Source: a bacterium (lineage in GTDB: Bacteria; Krumholzibacteriota; Krumholzibacteriia; LZORAL124-64-63). Taken from it: a stretch of DNA of 18,543 bases. Under the pieces are notes generated by a model. It saw nothing but the letters and a program-made list of their open reading frames with translations, did not search any database and was not told the DNA's origin. The DNA is taken from NCBI GenBank assembly GCA_016719645.1, contig JADJYS010000027.1:1-18543 (forward strand), read 5' to 3'. Positions 1-11,758 of this stretch are shown here, piece by piece. Position 1 is the stretch's first letter; each line of letters begins with the position of its first letter. The position numbers and the translations under genes were made by a program.

Positions 1-19
1 CGCAGACAAGGAGTCGCCG

Positions 20-839
20 ATGTCCCGCCAGACCCTGGTCCTTTGCGCCGCGCTGCTGTGCGCGCTCCCCGCCGCCGCCCAGACCGACAAGGCCGGTGCG
101 CCGACCACCCGCTCTTCCCGACGCGCATGCCCGGCTGCGGTCAGAACTGCAAGGTCGAGGGTTGGGGTGTGCGACTTCTCCATGGCGCCCAGGAGAAGCT
201 CCCCGTCGAAGGCAAGTTCACCTTCATCACCTACGGTATCGCCGACCGGTCGCAGGAGCCCTCCCCGCTCGCGGTGGTGCGCAACACGAGAGCGCCATCC
301 AGAAGGCCGGCGGGACGGTCCTGACGTCCGACCCCCAAGCGCCGCGCGTCAACGGGAAGATCGTCAAGGACGGGCGGAGATCTGGGTGCAGGTCGAGAAG
401 GGGAACGGGACCATCTGGCTGCGCATCGTGGAGAAGGTCGCGATGGCCCAGTACATCGTCGCCGACGCGGCAGCCCTGGGGAGCGACCTCGCGGCCGCCG
501 GCCACGCGGCGCTGTGCTGGCATCTACTTCGACACCGGTTCGTCCGAGGTGAAGCCGGAGTCGAGCCCGCCCTGGCGGAGGTCGCCAAGCTGCTGGGCCC
601 AGGACCCGGGCCACGGCAGCGCTCCTGGTCGTGGGCCACACGGACATGGTGGGCCAGTGGACGCCAACCTGGGCGCTGTCGCGGGCCAGGGCGGGAGGCC
701 GTGGTCCAGCGCCGTCTCCCGGCACGGCATCGCCGCGGCGCGGCTGGCGGGCACGGGCGCGGGACCCGGCGCCCGTCGCCGCCAACGACACGGAAGAAGG
801 GCGCTGCGGAACCGGCGCGTGGAGCTCGTGAAGCGCTGA
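20..839 (+). CDS. OmpA-family outer-membrane/peptidoglycan-binding protein, multiply frameshifted
   Basis: The start ATG has AAGGAG seven bases upstream and opens a Sec signal peptide (LVLCAALLCALPAAAQ). The protein then hops between all three forward frames. Conserved stretches continue in order: DHPLFPTRMPG, EPSPLAVVRN, AIQKAGGTVL, IWVQVEKGNGT, then an OmpA C-terminal domain with GIYFDTGSSEVKPES, ALAEVAKLL, VVGHTDMVG, HGIAAARLAGTG, PVAANDTEEGR and NRRVELVKR before TGA 837-839. The region before the OmpA domain resembles the periplasmic module (DUF4892-like) that commonly precedes it. OmpA C-terminal domains bind peptidoglycan non-covalently, so a role in envelope anchoring is inferred. At least six indels are needed to restore the frame. 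Either the sequence is poor here or this is a pseudogene; the well-preserved motifs favour sequence error. The next gene starts 17 bases downstream, suggesting an operon. Confidence 0.75.
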
Positions 840-856
840 CCGGGGAGGGCTGACCC

Positions 857-1343
857 ATGCCCGCCTGCAACGCCGCCCTGCTCGCCGCCGTCTCCTGCTC
901 GTCGCCGTCCTGGCCGGCTGCGGCGGCGGCGAGACCCGCGGACGTGGATCCGATCCCGGTCCCCGAGACGCCGGACCAGCTCATGGCGGATTTCCGCCGA
1001 GCCACGGCGAGAGGGACATCGACGGGTACCGTGACGCGCTGCACGCGGATTTTACCTTCGTGTTCGCGGCGGACAGCCCCGCCGCGCCCCCCGGCGGCGC
1101 CTTCTCGCGCGAGCAGGAACTCGCCACCTCCGGGCGCATGTTCGACGGAGAGCAGGGATGGGATTTCGAGGGCTGGCCGAAACCCGGGGTTCTCGGCATC
1201 GACATCTATCGGCTCGAACGCCGGACCGACTGGCTGGACGTGCCGCTGAACTAACCCCGGTTTCCCGGGTTCCCCGCCTGGGCGTCTACGACGTGCAGAT
1301 CGTCCTGCTGCTGGACACGCCCGCGCACAGCACGATCGCATGA
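857..1343 (+). CDS. Putative lipoprotein of unknown function, frameshifted
   Basis: The ATG is preceded by GGGGAGGG eight bases upstream. The N-terminus (MPACNAALLAAV) shifts frame into LLLVAVLAGCGGG, which contains a lipobox (LAGC). It shifts again into DPIPVPETPDQLMADFRRA, then into a long stretch from GERDIDGYRDALHADFTFVF to IYRLERRTDWLDVPLN, and finally into RLGVYDVQIVLLLD before TGA 1341-1343. The three frames join into one product of about 160 residues. The DYR/ALH-DFTFVF pattern looks like a small alpha+beta (NTF2-like) lipoprotein fold. That is a guess from pattern only and no function can be assigned. It lies just downstream of the OmpA-family gene on the same strand and is probably co-transcribed with it. 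At least three indels are needed for a single frame. Confidence 0.6.
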
Positions 1344-1653
1344 TCGATTCCCCGGCAGGACTTCTGTCGTTTCGGAACCCGTCGTCCGGCGGAAGGGCCC
1401 GGCCTGTCTGCGTTGCAGCCTGGCTTCGGACAGCGGGATTACGGGTCGGGAGGATCCGGCCGCGCTCCTCCTGTCGAGCGATGGCGACTGGGGAGCGGTC
1501 GGGGCGGTCTACTCGCCGCCGGCAGATGTTACGTTCCTCCTGGCCACATCGCGGGTTGCCCCACGAATGGCGCGGGCGTACCGGCGGCCTGCGCCCGTGC
1601 GGCGCTGCGTTTGAAGAGACGGACGCGTACGGTCCCGGACACGGGGTGTCCCC
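1344..1653 (+). other. 310 bases without a confident gene
   Basis: No frame gives a convincing protein. One forward frame reads ALLLSSDGDWGAVGAVYSPP and then VTFLLATSRVAPRMA, which could be a piece of another frameshifted gene like its neighbours. There is no clear start, ribosome-binding site or family motif. I see no terminator or strong promoter. Given the indel density on both sides, a broken gene here cannot be excluded. Confidence 0.3.
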
Positions 1654-2188
1654 GTGAGGAGGAGTCTCGCCGTCGCCGTCAGTCTGGCGGCTTCGTCCGG
1701 CAGCGCCCAGCCGCGCGGTCATCCGAGCCTCGGGGTCTCGATGAGGCCGGCGATCGTCTTCGGGTCCCACTACTCCAGCTCATTCAGCGCCGTCCGCTTC
1801 TATCTCATCGCCAGGAATCTCGAACAGGTGTGCGCCGCGCGGTTCCGGCTCGGGACGGATCCGCACGTGTTCGTGCACGCCGACAACCTCTCGCTCCCGC
1901 CGTCCACGGTCTCCGGCTCCCCGGAGACCGGCGTCAGGTCGACTACGAGCCGGTGCTCGTCGCGGACAACACCGGGATCGTCCTGCTGGGAGGGCGATTT
2001 CATCGTCTACGGGAATGGCCTCGCATACGTCGTCGAAGTCCTGCCCCATCCCGACGATGCCGTCGTCCTGATCGATGCCGCGGACGGGACGGGCTGGATT
2101 TCCGCGAGCGGAGGGATGGGGTGGTTGTACTATCCCGAACCCGTGGAGGAGCTCTGCTGGGGGCGAGGTCAAGGCGCTCTATCGGTGA
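1654..2188 (+). CDS. Secreted protein of unknown function, frameshifted
   Basis: A GTG start is preceded by weak Shine-Dalgarno-like bases. The N-terminus is a short signal peptide (RRSLAVAVSLAASSGSAQ). The body reads HPSLGVSMRPAIVFGSHYSS and IARNLEQVCAARFRLG. It moves to another frame for VDYEPVLVADNTGIVLLGG, returns for DFIVYGNGLAYVVEVLPHPD and AADGTGWISASGGMGWLYY, and shifts once more to end GEVKALYR with TGA at 2186-2188. Corrected length is about 178 residues. The alternating hydrophobic pattern suggests a beta-rich secreted domain. I do not recognise the family. Its end overlaps by about 20 bases the end of the convergent leucine-rich-repeat gene, if that gene really reads through to 2169. 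At least three indels are needed. Confidence 0.5.
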
Positions 2189-3500
2189 ATGCTCGGGTCA
2201 TCCGAATACGGACGAGGTGCCGCGCGCCGGCGACCGCCCCTGAGTCGCGATCAATGCTGCACGACCACCCGCGCCACTCCAGCGCGGGCACCTGCACCGC
2301 CAGCGCCTGCGCCGAGAGCGGGTTGTTCCTGAGGTCCACGGCGTCGCCCGCTCCCAGGCCCGCGTTGTCGAGCAGCGGCTGCCGCTCGGCCACGAGGTTG
2401 CCGGCCAGGTTCAGGTTCCGCAGGTTCGTCAACCCGGCCAGCGGCGCGAGATCCACGACGCCGTTCTGCATCAGGTTGAGCGACTCGATCATGTCGTGGT
2501 AGCGGAGCGCCTCCAGCGACTGGATGTGGTTGATCTCCAGGTTGAGCAGGCGCAGCTGGCGCAGGTTCACCAGGAAGTCGATGTTCTGCAGCTCCATGTC
2601 GCCGAGGTAGAGGTCGTTGAGGTACCCCAGGAAGGTCAGCGGCGTGTAGTCGGCGATGACCGTGCCCGAGAGGGTCAGCTGCCGGATCTGCTGCAGCATG
2701 ACCAGCGGCGAGAGGTCGGTGACCGGGTTCCAGGCGAGGTGGAGCTGCTGGAGGTTCAGCAGGCCGGCGAGCGGTTCCAGGTCGCTCACCGCGTTCTCGT
2801 CCAGGGTGAGCCCGCGCAGTTCGATCAGGTACCGCAGCGGCTCGAGTCCCGCGATCTCGTTGTCGACCAGGCGGGCGGTCCGCAGCGACAGGCAGGCCTG
2901 CATCCCCGACAGGTCGGCGATCCCGGCTCCCGCGGCCGCGAAGTGCAGGATGGTGTCCACGTCCGACGAGGTCAGCCCGCCGGCCGGCCGGTGGACGTGC
3001 GCGCGGATCGCCTGCTCCAGGCCGGGGGTCGGGGAATTCCACGCCACGGGCGCCGTGCAGTCGACGTGGGGGCAGTCGGAGACGGCGCTCCAGTTCCCCT
3101 CGGCATCGCACGACCGCAGCGAGAAGTGGCAGGTGGCGCCCGGCGTCAGTCCGGTCACGATCATGCTCTGGATCAGCTGCGGCGTCGCCGGCGCCGGGAC
3201 GCCTGCCACCGCCCGCGCCTGGTCGAAGTTGTCTTCGGTGATCGTCGCGTCCGCCACCCGCAGGTCGTAGGCGACGACCGAACCGTCCGTGCCGTCGTCG
3301 CGGCGGTCGGCGGGGGCCGTCCAATACAGCGTGGCCGACTGCGAAGTCGGGTTCAGGGCCAACAGGTCGGTGATTGCGTCGGGCGGCGTCGTGTCCGTGT
3401 CCTCGTCCTCGACGACGGGCGCACCGTCGGAGCAGGCGAGCAGCAGGGACAAGCAGAAGAGCGGCGACAGGGATGAGATTCGCGAGGGGAACGAGGGCAT
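2169..3500 (-). CDS. Lipoprotein with fibronectin type III domain and internalin-like leucine-rich repeats
   Basis: ATG at 3500 has GGAGG five bases upstream, which decides against the longer extension to 3545. Residues 1-23 form a lipoprotein signal peptide ending LLLAC, with Cys23 as the lipidation site. A short acidic linker (EDEDTDTTPP) leads into a fibronectin type III-like domain (about residues 36-150; ATLYWTAP, TGLTPGATCHFSLRSCD). From about 190 to 410 come roughly ten 22-residue leucine-rich repeats of internalin type (LEPLAGLLNLQQLHLAWN, LAPLAGLTNLRNLNLAGN). Such repeats form a curved solenoid for protein binding, so a surface adhesin or scaffold is likely. After VPALEWRGW the 28-residue tail is unlike the family. 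A one-base shift gives RGVVVQH and a stop at 2251, the more natural end. The gene is monocistronic and convergent with the gene on its left. Confidence 0.88.
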   Translation of the reverse strand: MPSFPSRISSLSPLFCLSLLLACSDGAPVVEDEDTDTTPPDAITDLLALNPTSQSATLYWTAPADRRDDGTDGSVVAYDLRVADATITEDNFDQARAVAGVPAPATPQLIQSMIVTGLTPGATCHFSLRSCDAEGNWSAVSDCPHVDCTAPVAWNSPTPGLEQAIRAHVHRPAGGLTSSDVDTILHFAAAGAGIADLSGMQACLSLRTARLVDNEIAGLEPLRYLIELRGLTLDENAVSDLEPLAGLLNLQQLHLAWNPVTDLSPLVMLQQIRQLTLSGTVIADYTPLTFLGYLNDLYLGDMELQNIDFLVNLRQLRLLNLEINHIQSLEALRYHDMIESLNLMQNGVVDLAPLAGLTNLRNLNLAGNLVAERQPLLDNAGLGAGDAVDLRNNPLSAQALAVQVPALEWRGWSCSIDRDSGAVAGARHLVRIRMTRAFTDRAP

Positions 3501-3574
3501 GGAACCTCCAGCCTGCCCGTATCGTGACCGGCCCCACCGCCGCAATGCACCGCGGAGCCTCGCGGGCGTAGACG

Positions 3575-3603
3575 ATTCTACCCGACGGGAGCGGTCTTGC
3601 CAA
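3575..3603 (-). promoter_or_regulatory. Sigma70-type promoter for the leucine-rich-repeat lipoprotein
   Basis: On the minus strand TTGGCA (3603-3598) and TAGAAT (3580-3575) are separated by exactly 17 bases. Each hexamer matches the sigma70 consensus at five of six positions. Transcription would start near 3568, leaving a leader of about 68 bases before the ATG at 3500. Confidence 0.6.
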
Positions 3604-3673
3604 TCAACGCGCCGGCGCTCGGTAAGCGCGGCGCCCCGGTGGTGAGGCGGTTCTTAACAGGTCTGGGCTGGCC

Positions 3674-3690
3674 GTGCAGATTTTCTGCAC
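3674..3690. promoter_or_regulatory. Perfect 7-3-7 inverted repeat, operator candidate
   Basis: GTGCAGA-TTT-TCTGCAC is a perfect palindrome of two 7-base arms around three T. It lies in the divergent intergenic region, about 200 bases before the first glycine-rich gene and about 70 bases upstream of the promoter for the leucine-rich-repeat gene. It has the size of a site for a dimeric helix-turn-helix regulator. No regulator can be named. Confidence 0.35.
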
Positions 3691-3837
3691 ATGGTGCCGA
3701 CGGCCCTGATAACATGGTCGCCCCGCCTTCGGCGGTCGCGAGCGCTCCCTCGCCTGTTGGCCCCGGCAGGAAGATCGCCACGGCCGACTGGCAGAACGGC
3801 GTGCCGTTCGAGAAGGGAGAGACGCTCTACCACCACT

Positions 3838-3859
3838 GAAGCGGGGAAAAGCCCGCTTC
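3838..3859 (+). terminator. GC-rich hairpin before the first glycine-rich gene
   Basis: GAAGCGGG and CCCGCTTC pair as an 8-bp stem around the loop GAAAAG. The stem begins one base after the first base of a TGA stop (3837-3839). No T-run follows, so an intrinsic terminator is not assured. It could equally be a leader hairpin in the transcript of the gene at 3894. Confidence 0.35.
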
Positions 3860-3893
3860 GCTTGGGATATCCCTGCCGCGGAGGTGTCGCCTC

Positions 3894-5843
<1,950 letters not shown>

Positions 5844-5854
5844 GGCGGGAGGCC

Positions 5855-6815
5855 ATGAACAGGTGTTGGCCAGCGATGATCATCCTGCTGGCCGCGGCGT
5901 TGGCGGCGGCCGGCACGCCCGTCGCGCAGCAGATGCCGATCCAGGGTTTCGTAACCGACGACCGCGGTGGGCCGTTGCCGTCGGGCGATGTCGCGGTCAG
6001 GATCTTCGCCGCCGCCGGGGGCGGCGCGCCGGTCTACGATTCGGCGGCGGAGTTCGCGGGCGCCGTGACCGCGGGGCGTCTCGACATCGTCGTCGGCGCC
6101 GCCGCGCCCCTGCTGCTGGATGACGCGGCCCTCTACTGGCTCGAACTGCAGGTCGGCGACGACGAGCTGATCGGCGACGCGGCGGCGGGCCGGTGGAGCT
6201 TCCGTCCGGGACCGGCAGTCACGCCAGGCCGGACCTGGAAGCGCGGCTCGCCGCGCTCGAGGCGGCGCTCGGCGCCGCGCGCGCCGCCGATGCGCGCGGG
6301 CCGGCGGCGCCGCCGGCCCCGCCGCCTGCCGTGAAGGCGACCGCGTTCTCCTGCGAACACGGGCTGCTGGGCCTGGGCCGCATCGCCGGCGGGAACGGCG
6401 GTTTTTCGGTCGAGGCGAACCTGCTGCAGCAGCCCGTGGGCGTCTTCGCGCACGGCGCGCGCGGCGCGCCCTGCTGGGCCCGCGCTACCTGCAGGCCAAC
6501 GCCGTGCCGACGGGTGCTTCCGACGGCACGCCGGCGCGGTTCGCGCTGCACGCCTGCCGCCCGAACCCGTTCAACCCGCGGACCACGATCCGCTACGACC
6601 TGCCCGAACCCGCGTCGGTCGATCTCGCGGTCTACGATCTGACCGGCCGGCGCGTGCGCACGCTGCTCGGCGGCGCGCACGAGGCGGCCGGCGCCCGCGC
6701 GGTCGCTTGGGACGGCCGGGACGACCGGGGCCGCAGCCTGGGGTCCGGCGTGTACCTGTGCCGGATGACGGCCGGCTCCTTCCGCGAGACGAGGCGCATG
6801 CTGCTGGTCAGGTGA
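5855..6815 (+). CDS. Secreted protein: shared N-terminal module plus C-terminal FlgD-like Ig domain, frameshifted
   Basis: ATG at 5855 has GGGAGG five bases upstream and lies 11 bases after the preceding stop, so it is probably in the same operon. A signal peptide (MIILLAAALAAAGTPVAQQ) leads into MPIQGFVTDDRGGPLPSGDV and VRIFAAAGGGAPVYDSAAEFAGAV, clearly homologous to the N-terminal module of the upstream protein. The frame breaks in the GGG run at 6208-6210. One extra G restores PGTGSHARPDLEARLAALEA, parallel to PGGGSHERADLEDRIGVLEA upstream. A short Ala/Pro linker is followed by LGLGRIAGGNGGFSVEANLL. A second shift near 6470 restores ALLGPRYLQANAVP and the FlgD-like domain (PNPFNPRTTIRYDLPEPASV, YDLTGRRVRTLL, GSGVYLCRM), ending LLVR. 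Such C-terminal domains occur on many exported proteins in these lineages; a sorting role is inference. Corrected length is about 320 residues. Confidence 0.75.
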
Positions 6816-6852
6816 GGGGCGCCGGAGCGCCGCACCTGCCGGCGGCGAACAT

Positions 6853-6894
6853 GCGAACGGCCCGGTTCCCCGTCGGGGAAGCCGGGCCGTTCGC
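6853..6894. terminator. Bidirectional terminator hairpin
   Basis: GCGAACGGCCCGG (6853-6865) pairs perfectly with CCGGGCCGTTCGC (6882-6894). TTCCCC/GGGGAA continues the stem inside, with one bulged G and a three-base loop. It gives 19 base pairs between two convergent genes and has the form of a shared terminator. T-runs are short. Confidence 0.8.
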
Positions 6895-6910
6895 TTCGCG
6901 GGAACCGACG

Positions 6911-7684
6911 TCAGCTGCCGCAGCTCAGCGGGTAGGTCCCGCTGCCCGACGCCACGGTGCCGCCGCTGCTGTTGTAGAGCGTGTGGGTCGCCGTGGACGA
7001 GCCGTCGAAGACCACGTCCAGGTGGTAGGGGTCGAAGGTGTAGCGGATCGTGCCGCTGGGGCAGCCGCCGGGGGCGACGGTGATGCCGCCGTCGACGGTT
7101 TCCCAGTCCACCACGTAGCTGGAGGTCTGGTCGTAGCTGGGGCCGACGATGTGGTAGTCGACATCGTAGCCGCCCGAGCCGGTCATCGTGTACAGCGACG
7201 TGCCGACGCCGGAGATGGTGACGTCGTAGTCGTAGATGTAGTCGTACGTGACGTTGTAGCCGGACTGGTTCGAGGAGAAGTCCATGTCGCCGTGCATCGT
7301 GTGGACCACGGTCGTGGCCCCGGCCGCGGACTGCTGCGGCGTCCCCTCGCCGTCGAGGTACTGAGCCGTGTAGGTCCAGTCGTAGTCGTAGCCGGCGCCG
7401 CTGTAGACGTAGTGGTACTCCCAGCGCATCGTCTCGGCGTTCCAGTCGTAGGTGCCGTCCTTGGCGCCCATGCCGTCGGCGATCGAGGTGATCGATTGCG
7501 CCAGCGCGGCGGCCTGGGGGGCGGCCACGGAGGCTTGGGCCGCCGCGGTGGTCTCGTCGAAATCGTCGCCGGTGTTGTTGCCGCCGGGGTTGGTCGGCTT
7601 GTCGTCGCCGCAGCCGCTCAGCGCGAAGGCGGCCGTGGCCGCGGCCGCGAGGAACATGGTGCGCAACCATCGCTTGCTCGTCAT
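6911..7684 (-). CDS. Tyr/Asp-rich lipoprotein of unknown function
   Basis: ATG at 7684 has AGGAGG six bases upstream. The signal peptide ends FALSGC, so Cys25 is the lipidation site. A charged, flexible linker follows (GDDKPTNPGGNNTGDD). A short Ala/Gln helix (about residues 44-70) precedes a body of about 185 residues built from alternating strands rich in Tyr, Asp, Thr and Ser, for example WEYHYVYSGAGYDYDWTY, YNVTYDYIYDYDVTISG and YDVDYHIVGPSYDQTSSYVV. This pattern suggests an antiparallel beta-sheet or sandwich with Tyr-lined faces. Two cysteines near the C-terminus (GGCPSG and LSCGS) could form a disulfide. I do not recognise a family. It is monocistronic, convergent with the gene on its left and divergent from the gene at 7986. 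The frame is intact, unlike many neighbours. Confidence 0.8.
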   Translation of the reverse strand: MTSKRWLRTMFLAAAATAAFALSGCGDDKPTNPGGNNTGDDFDETTAAAQASVAAPQAAALAQSITSIADGMGAKDGTYDWNAETMRWEYHYVYSGAGYDYDWTYTAQYLDGEGTPQQSAAGATTVVHTMHGDMDFSSNQSGYNVTYDYIYDYDVTISGVGTSLYTMTGSGGYDVDYHIVGPSYDQTSSYVVDWETVDGGITVAPGGCPSGTIRYTFDPYHLDVVFDGSSTATHTLYNSSGGTVASGSGTYPLSCGS

Positions 7685-7985
7685 CGGGATCCTCCTGCAG
7701 GGTGGTGGTCGGCCGCGCGCTAGGCGGGGCCGCTGTTACTGACGGTATGATGGTATCATACAAGAGTGAATTAGTACTATTGAAATCGATACGCTCGTGA
7801 ATCACGGCTACTGACGCAACTGAATGAGCGACATCAGGATCGCCGGTTCGCGCCGCATCTTATCCTGTAATAAAGATAATTTCTATCTTGTTGTGTCCGG
7901 ACGGTGGTAGACTGCCCGTCCGCACCCGCCGTCGTTCGACGGGCGCGGGAGTCCCCCTCGGGTCCTGTCACGGGGAGATGTCGCC
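7685..7985. other. Divergent intergenic region with an AT-rich core
   Basis: The 301 bases between two divergent surface-protein genes include a clearly AT-rich core (about 7735-7895) in an otherwise GC-rich window. The core holds the 7-3-7 palindrome at 7745-7761 and a looser 6-5-6 inverted repeat, AAGATA-N5-TATCTT, at 7873-7889. GATAAT at 7875-7880 could be a -10 element for the gene at 7986, but no matching -35 is visible. No gene is seen. Confidence 0.5.
7745..7761. promoter_or_regulatory. Perfect 7-3-7 inverted repeat overlapping a -10-like element
   Basis: GTATGAT-GGT-ATCATAC is a perfect palindrome. Each arm contains TATGAT, a good -10 hexamer, one on each strand. It lies 60-77 bases upstream of the Tyr/Asp-rich lipoprotein start and is a candidate promoter/operator. 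The -35 region is weak on the minus strand (TTCAAT, 18 bases away). Confidence 0.45.
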
Positions 7986-8597
7986 ATGCCGCCGTCCCGC
8001 CTCTCGCGCCGATCGCTCCCGCCGCTGCTGCTCGCCCTGCTGGCCGCCGGCCCGTCGCCGGCCGCGTCGATCTGCGGCCTCGTCACCGACGTCACGACCG
8101 GCGGTCCCGTTGCGCAGGCGGGCGTCTTTCTGCGCACCGCGGCCGGCGCCTACACCGGCGACCACGCGGCCACCGACGCCGCCGGCCGCTACTGCCTCGA
8201 CGGCCTCGCCGCCGGCGTCTACACGCTGGAGGTGCGGGTCGACGACTACGTCGTCGCCTACCGCAACGGCGTCGAGGTCGCCGACGACGTCACCGACGTG
8301 CCCCTGGCCGCGGACCTGCCGGCGATGCGCCTGGCCCTGCCCTGGCCCAACCCGAGCGCGGGCGCGACCAAGCTGCGGCTCGTCGTGCGGCGGGAGGCGC
8401 CGGTGCAGCTGAGCGTCTACGACGCCGGCGGCCGGCTGCTGCGCACCTGGAGCGCCGCGACGCTCGCGGCCGGCGATCACGAATACGAGTGGGATGCGAG
8501 CGGCCCCGACGGCCGCCCCGCCCCTTCCGGTCTCTACCTCGTCCAGGCCCGCAGCGAGGGTCGGACCTCCACCCGCGCCCTGGTCCTGACCCGCTGA
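7986..8597 (+). CDS. Secreted protein: carboxypeptidase regulatory-like domain plus FlgD-like Ig domain
   Basis: ATG has GGGGAG eight bases upstream. A signal peptide (LPPLLLALLAAGPSPAAS) is followed by a carboxypeptidase-regulatory-like beta-sandwich (about residues 28-100: SICGLVTDVTTGGPVAQAGV, ATDAAGRYCLDGLAAGVYTL, VRVDDYVVAYRNGVEV). The C-terminal half is a FlgD-like Ig domain (LPWPNPSAGATKLRLVVR, LSVYDAGGRLLRTW, APSGLYLVQA) ending RALVLTR. Two cysteines (ICG and YCL) may pair. It has 203 residues and an intact frame. The gene lies 19 bases before the large lipoprotein at 8617, which also begins with carboxypeptidase-regulatory-like repeats, so co-transcription and joint surface function are likely. 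There is no enzymatic motif. The role is probably structural or binding. Confidence 0.85.
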   Translation: MPPSRLSRRSLPPLLLALLAAGPSPAASICGLVTDVTTGGPVAQAGVFLRTAAGAYTGDHAATDAAGRYCLDGLAAGVYTLEVRVDDYVVAYRNGVEVADDVTDVPLAADLPAMRLALPWPNPSAGATKLRLVVRREAPVQLSVYDAGGRLLRTWSAATLAAGDHEYEWDASGPDGRPAPSGLYLVQARSEGRTSTRALVLTR

Positions 8598-8616
8598 CTT
8601 GCGAAAGGAACCTGCC

Positions 8617-10876
<2,260 letters not shown>

Positions 10877-10904
10877 CGGCGGGGTCTGTCCCGTCGACGC
10901 GCGT

Positions 10905-10932
10905 GAGGACCGGCGAGCAACCGCCGGTCCTC
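10905..10932. terminator. Terminator hairpin between convergent genes
   Basis: GAGGACCGGCG (10905-10915) pairs perfectly with CGCCGGTCCTC (10922-10932) around a six-base loop. Past a bulged T, CGCG/CGCG extends the stem, followed by TTT. It sits between the TAG at 10876 and the uppP stop at 10939-10941, so it could serve both genes. Confidence 0.75.
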
Positions 10933-10938
10933 CGCGTT

Positions 10939-11756
10939 TCAGGCCCGCCAGTCCACGACGCCCAGGTAGGCCGTCAGCAGCACCACCGCGCCGAACGCGA
11001 GGCGGTACCAGGCGAAGGGGGTGAAGTCGTGCCGCGAGACGTAGCGCAGCAACGCCCGCACGGCGAACAGCGCGCAAACGAAGGACGCGGCGAAACCGAC
11101 GGCAAGCAGCCCCGCCAGATCGGCGTCCAGCAGCTTGCGGTGGTCGAAGAGGTCGTACAGGGACGCGGCGCCCAGGGTCGGGATGGCCAGGAAGAACGAG
11201 AACTCCGTGGCCGCCTGCCGGGACAGCCCGCAGAACAGGCCGCCGATGATCGTCGCGCCGGAGCGGGAGGTGCCCGGCACCAGCGCGAAGCACTGGGCGA
11301 GGCCGACCTTCAGGGCGTCCCGCCAGGTCATCGCCTCCACGTCGGCGACGCTGACGGTGTGCCGGCGCCGCTCAGCCCAAAGATCATCAGGCCGCCGGCG
11401 ATGAAGGCTACGGCGACCGGGACGGGGGCGAAGAGGTGGGCCTTGATGGTGTCGCCGAGCGCCAGCGCCAGCACGCCGGCCGGCACGAACGCGACCGCGA
11501 CGTTGATCGCGAACCGCCTCGCCCGGGCGTCGCCGGACAGTCCCGTCGCGACGGTTCTCAGCTTGCGACGGTATTCCCAGCAGACGGCCAGGACGGCGCC
11601 GAGCTGGATGAAGATCTCGAAGAGGTCCCGCTGCTCCTTGGGCAGGAACTTCAGCAGGTTGCCCGCGATGATCAGATGGCCGGTGCTGGAAATGGGCAGG
11701 AATTCGGTCAGACCCTCGACGATGCCCATGACGAGCGCTTGGAAGAGCAGTATCAT
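10939..11756 (-). CDS. uppP: Undecaprenyl-diphosphate phosphatase (BacA/UppP), one frameshift
   Basis: This integral membrane enzyme dephosphorylates undecaprenyl diphosphate to recycle the lipid carrier for peptidoglycan and other envelope polymers. ATG at 11756 begins MILLFQALVMGIVEGLTEFL. Both family signatures are present: EGLTEFLPISSTGH near residue 14, with the catalytic Glu/His region, and PGTSRSGATIIGG about residue 160. Several hydrophobic helices follow, ending YLGVVDWRA. Corrected length is about 273 residues, normal for the family. The frame breaks at LMIFG, where CCC on the plus strand (11376-11378) needs one more C. The restored text reads IFG.AERRRHTVSVADV. Loss of this near-universal enzyme is unlikely, so an error in a short homopolymer is the likely cause. 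It is convergent with the gene on its left and divergent from the channel gene. Confidence 0.93.
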
Positions 11757-11758
11757 CG

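Larger units (their letters stand above)
3604..3893. other. Divergent intergenic region with two inverted repeats and a doubtful peptide end
   Basis: This spacer separates the leucine-rich-repeat gene (-) from the first glycine-rich gene (+). It contains a 7-3-7 palindrome (3674-3690) and an 8-bp hairpin (3838-3859), listed separately. A forward frame ends DWQNGVPFEKGETLYHH with TGA 3837-3839, directly before the hairpin. This could be the remnant C-terminus of a lost gene, but the preceding codons look non-coding and I see no ribosome-binding site. No clear promoter for the downstream gene was found. Confidence 0.4.

Noticed and set aside
364..1770. 468-residue open frame on the minus strand
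   Set aside because: Arg/Pro/Ala-rich antisense shadow of the frameshifted OmpA and lipoprotein genes. It has no motif and no ribosome-binding site.
3672..3692. Sigma54 promoter (TGGC...TGCA)
   Set aside because: The GG-to-GC spacing is too long for -24/-12 elements; the match comes from the palindrome.
6530..6815. Type IX secretion C-terminal sorting domain
   Set aside because: The sequence fits the FlgD-like Ig domain (PNPFNP..GRRVR..SGVY) of related lineages. The two families are similar, and no type IX machinery is visible in this window to support the claim.
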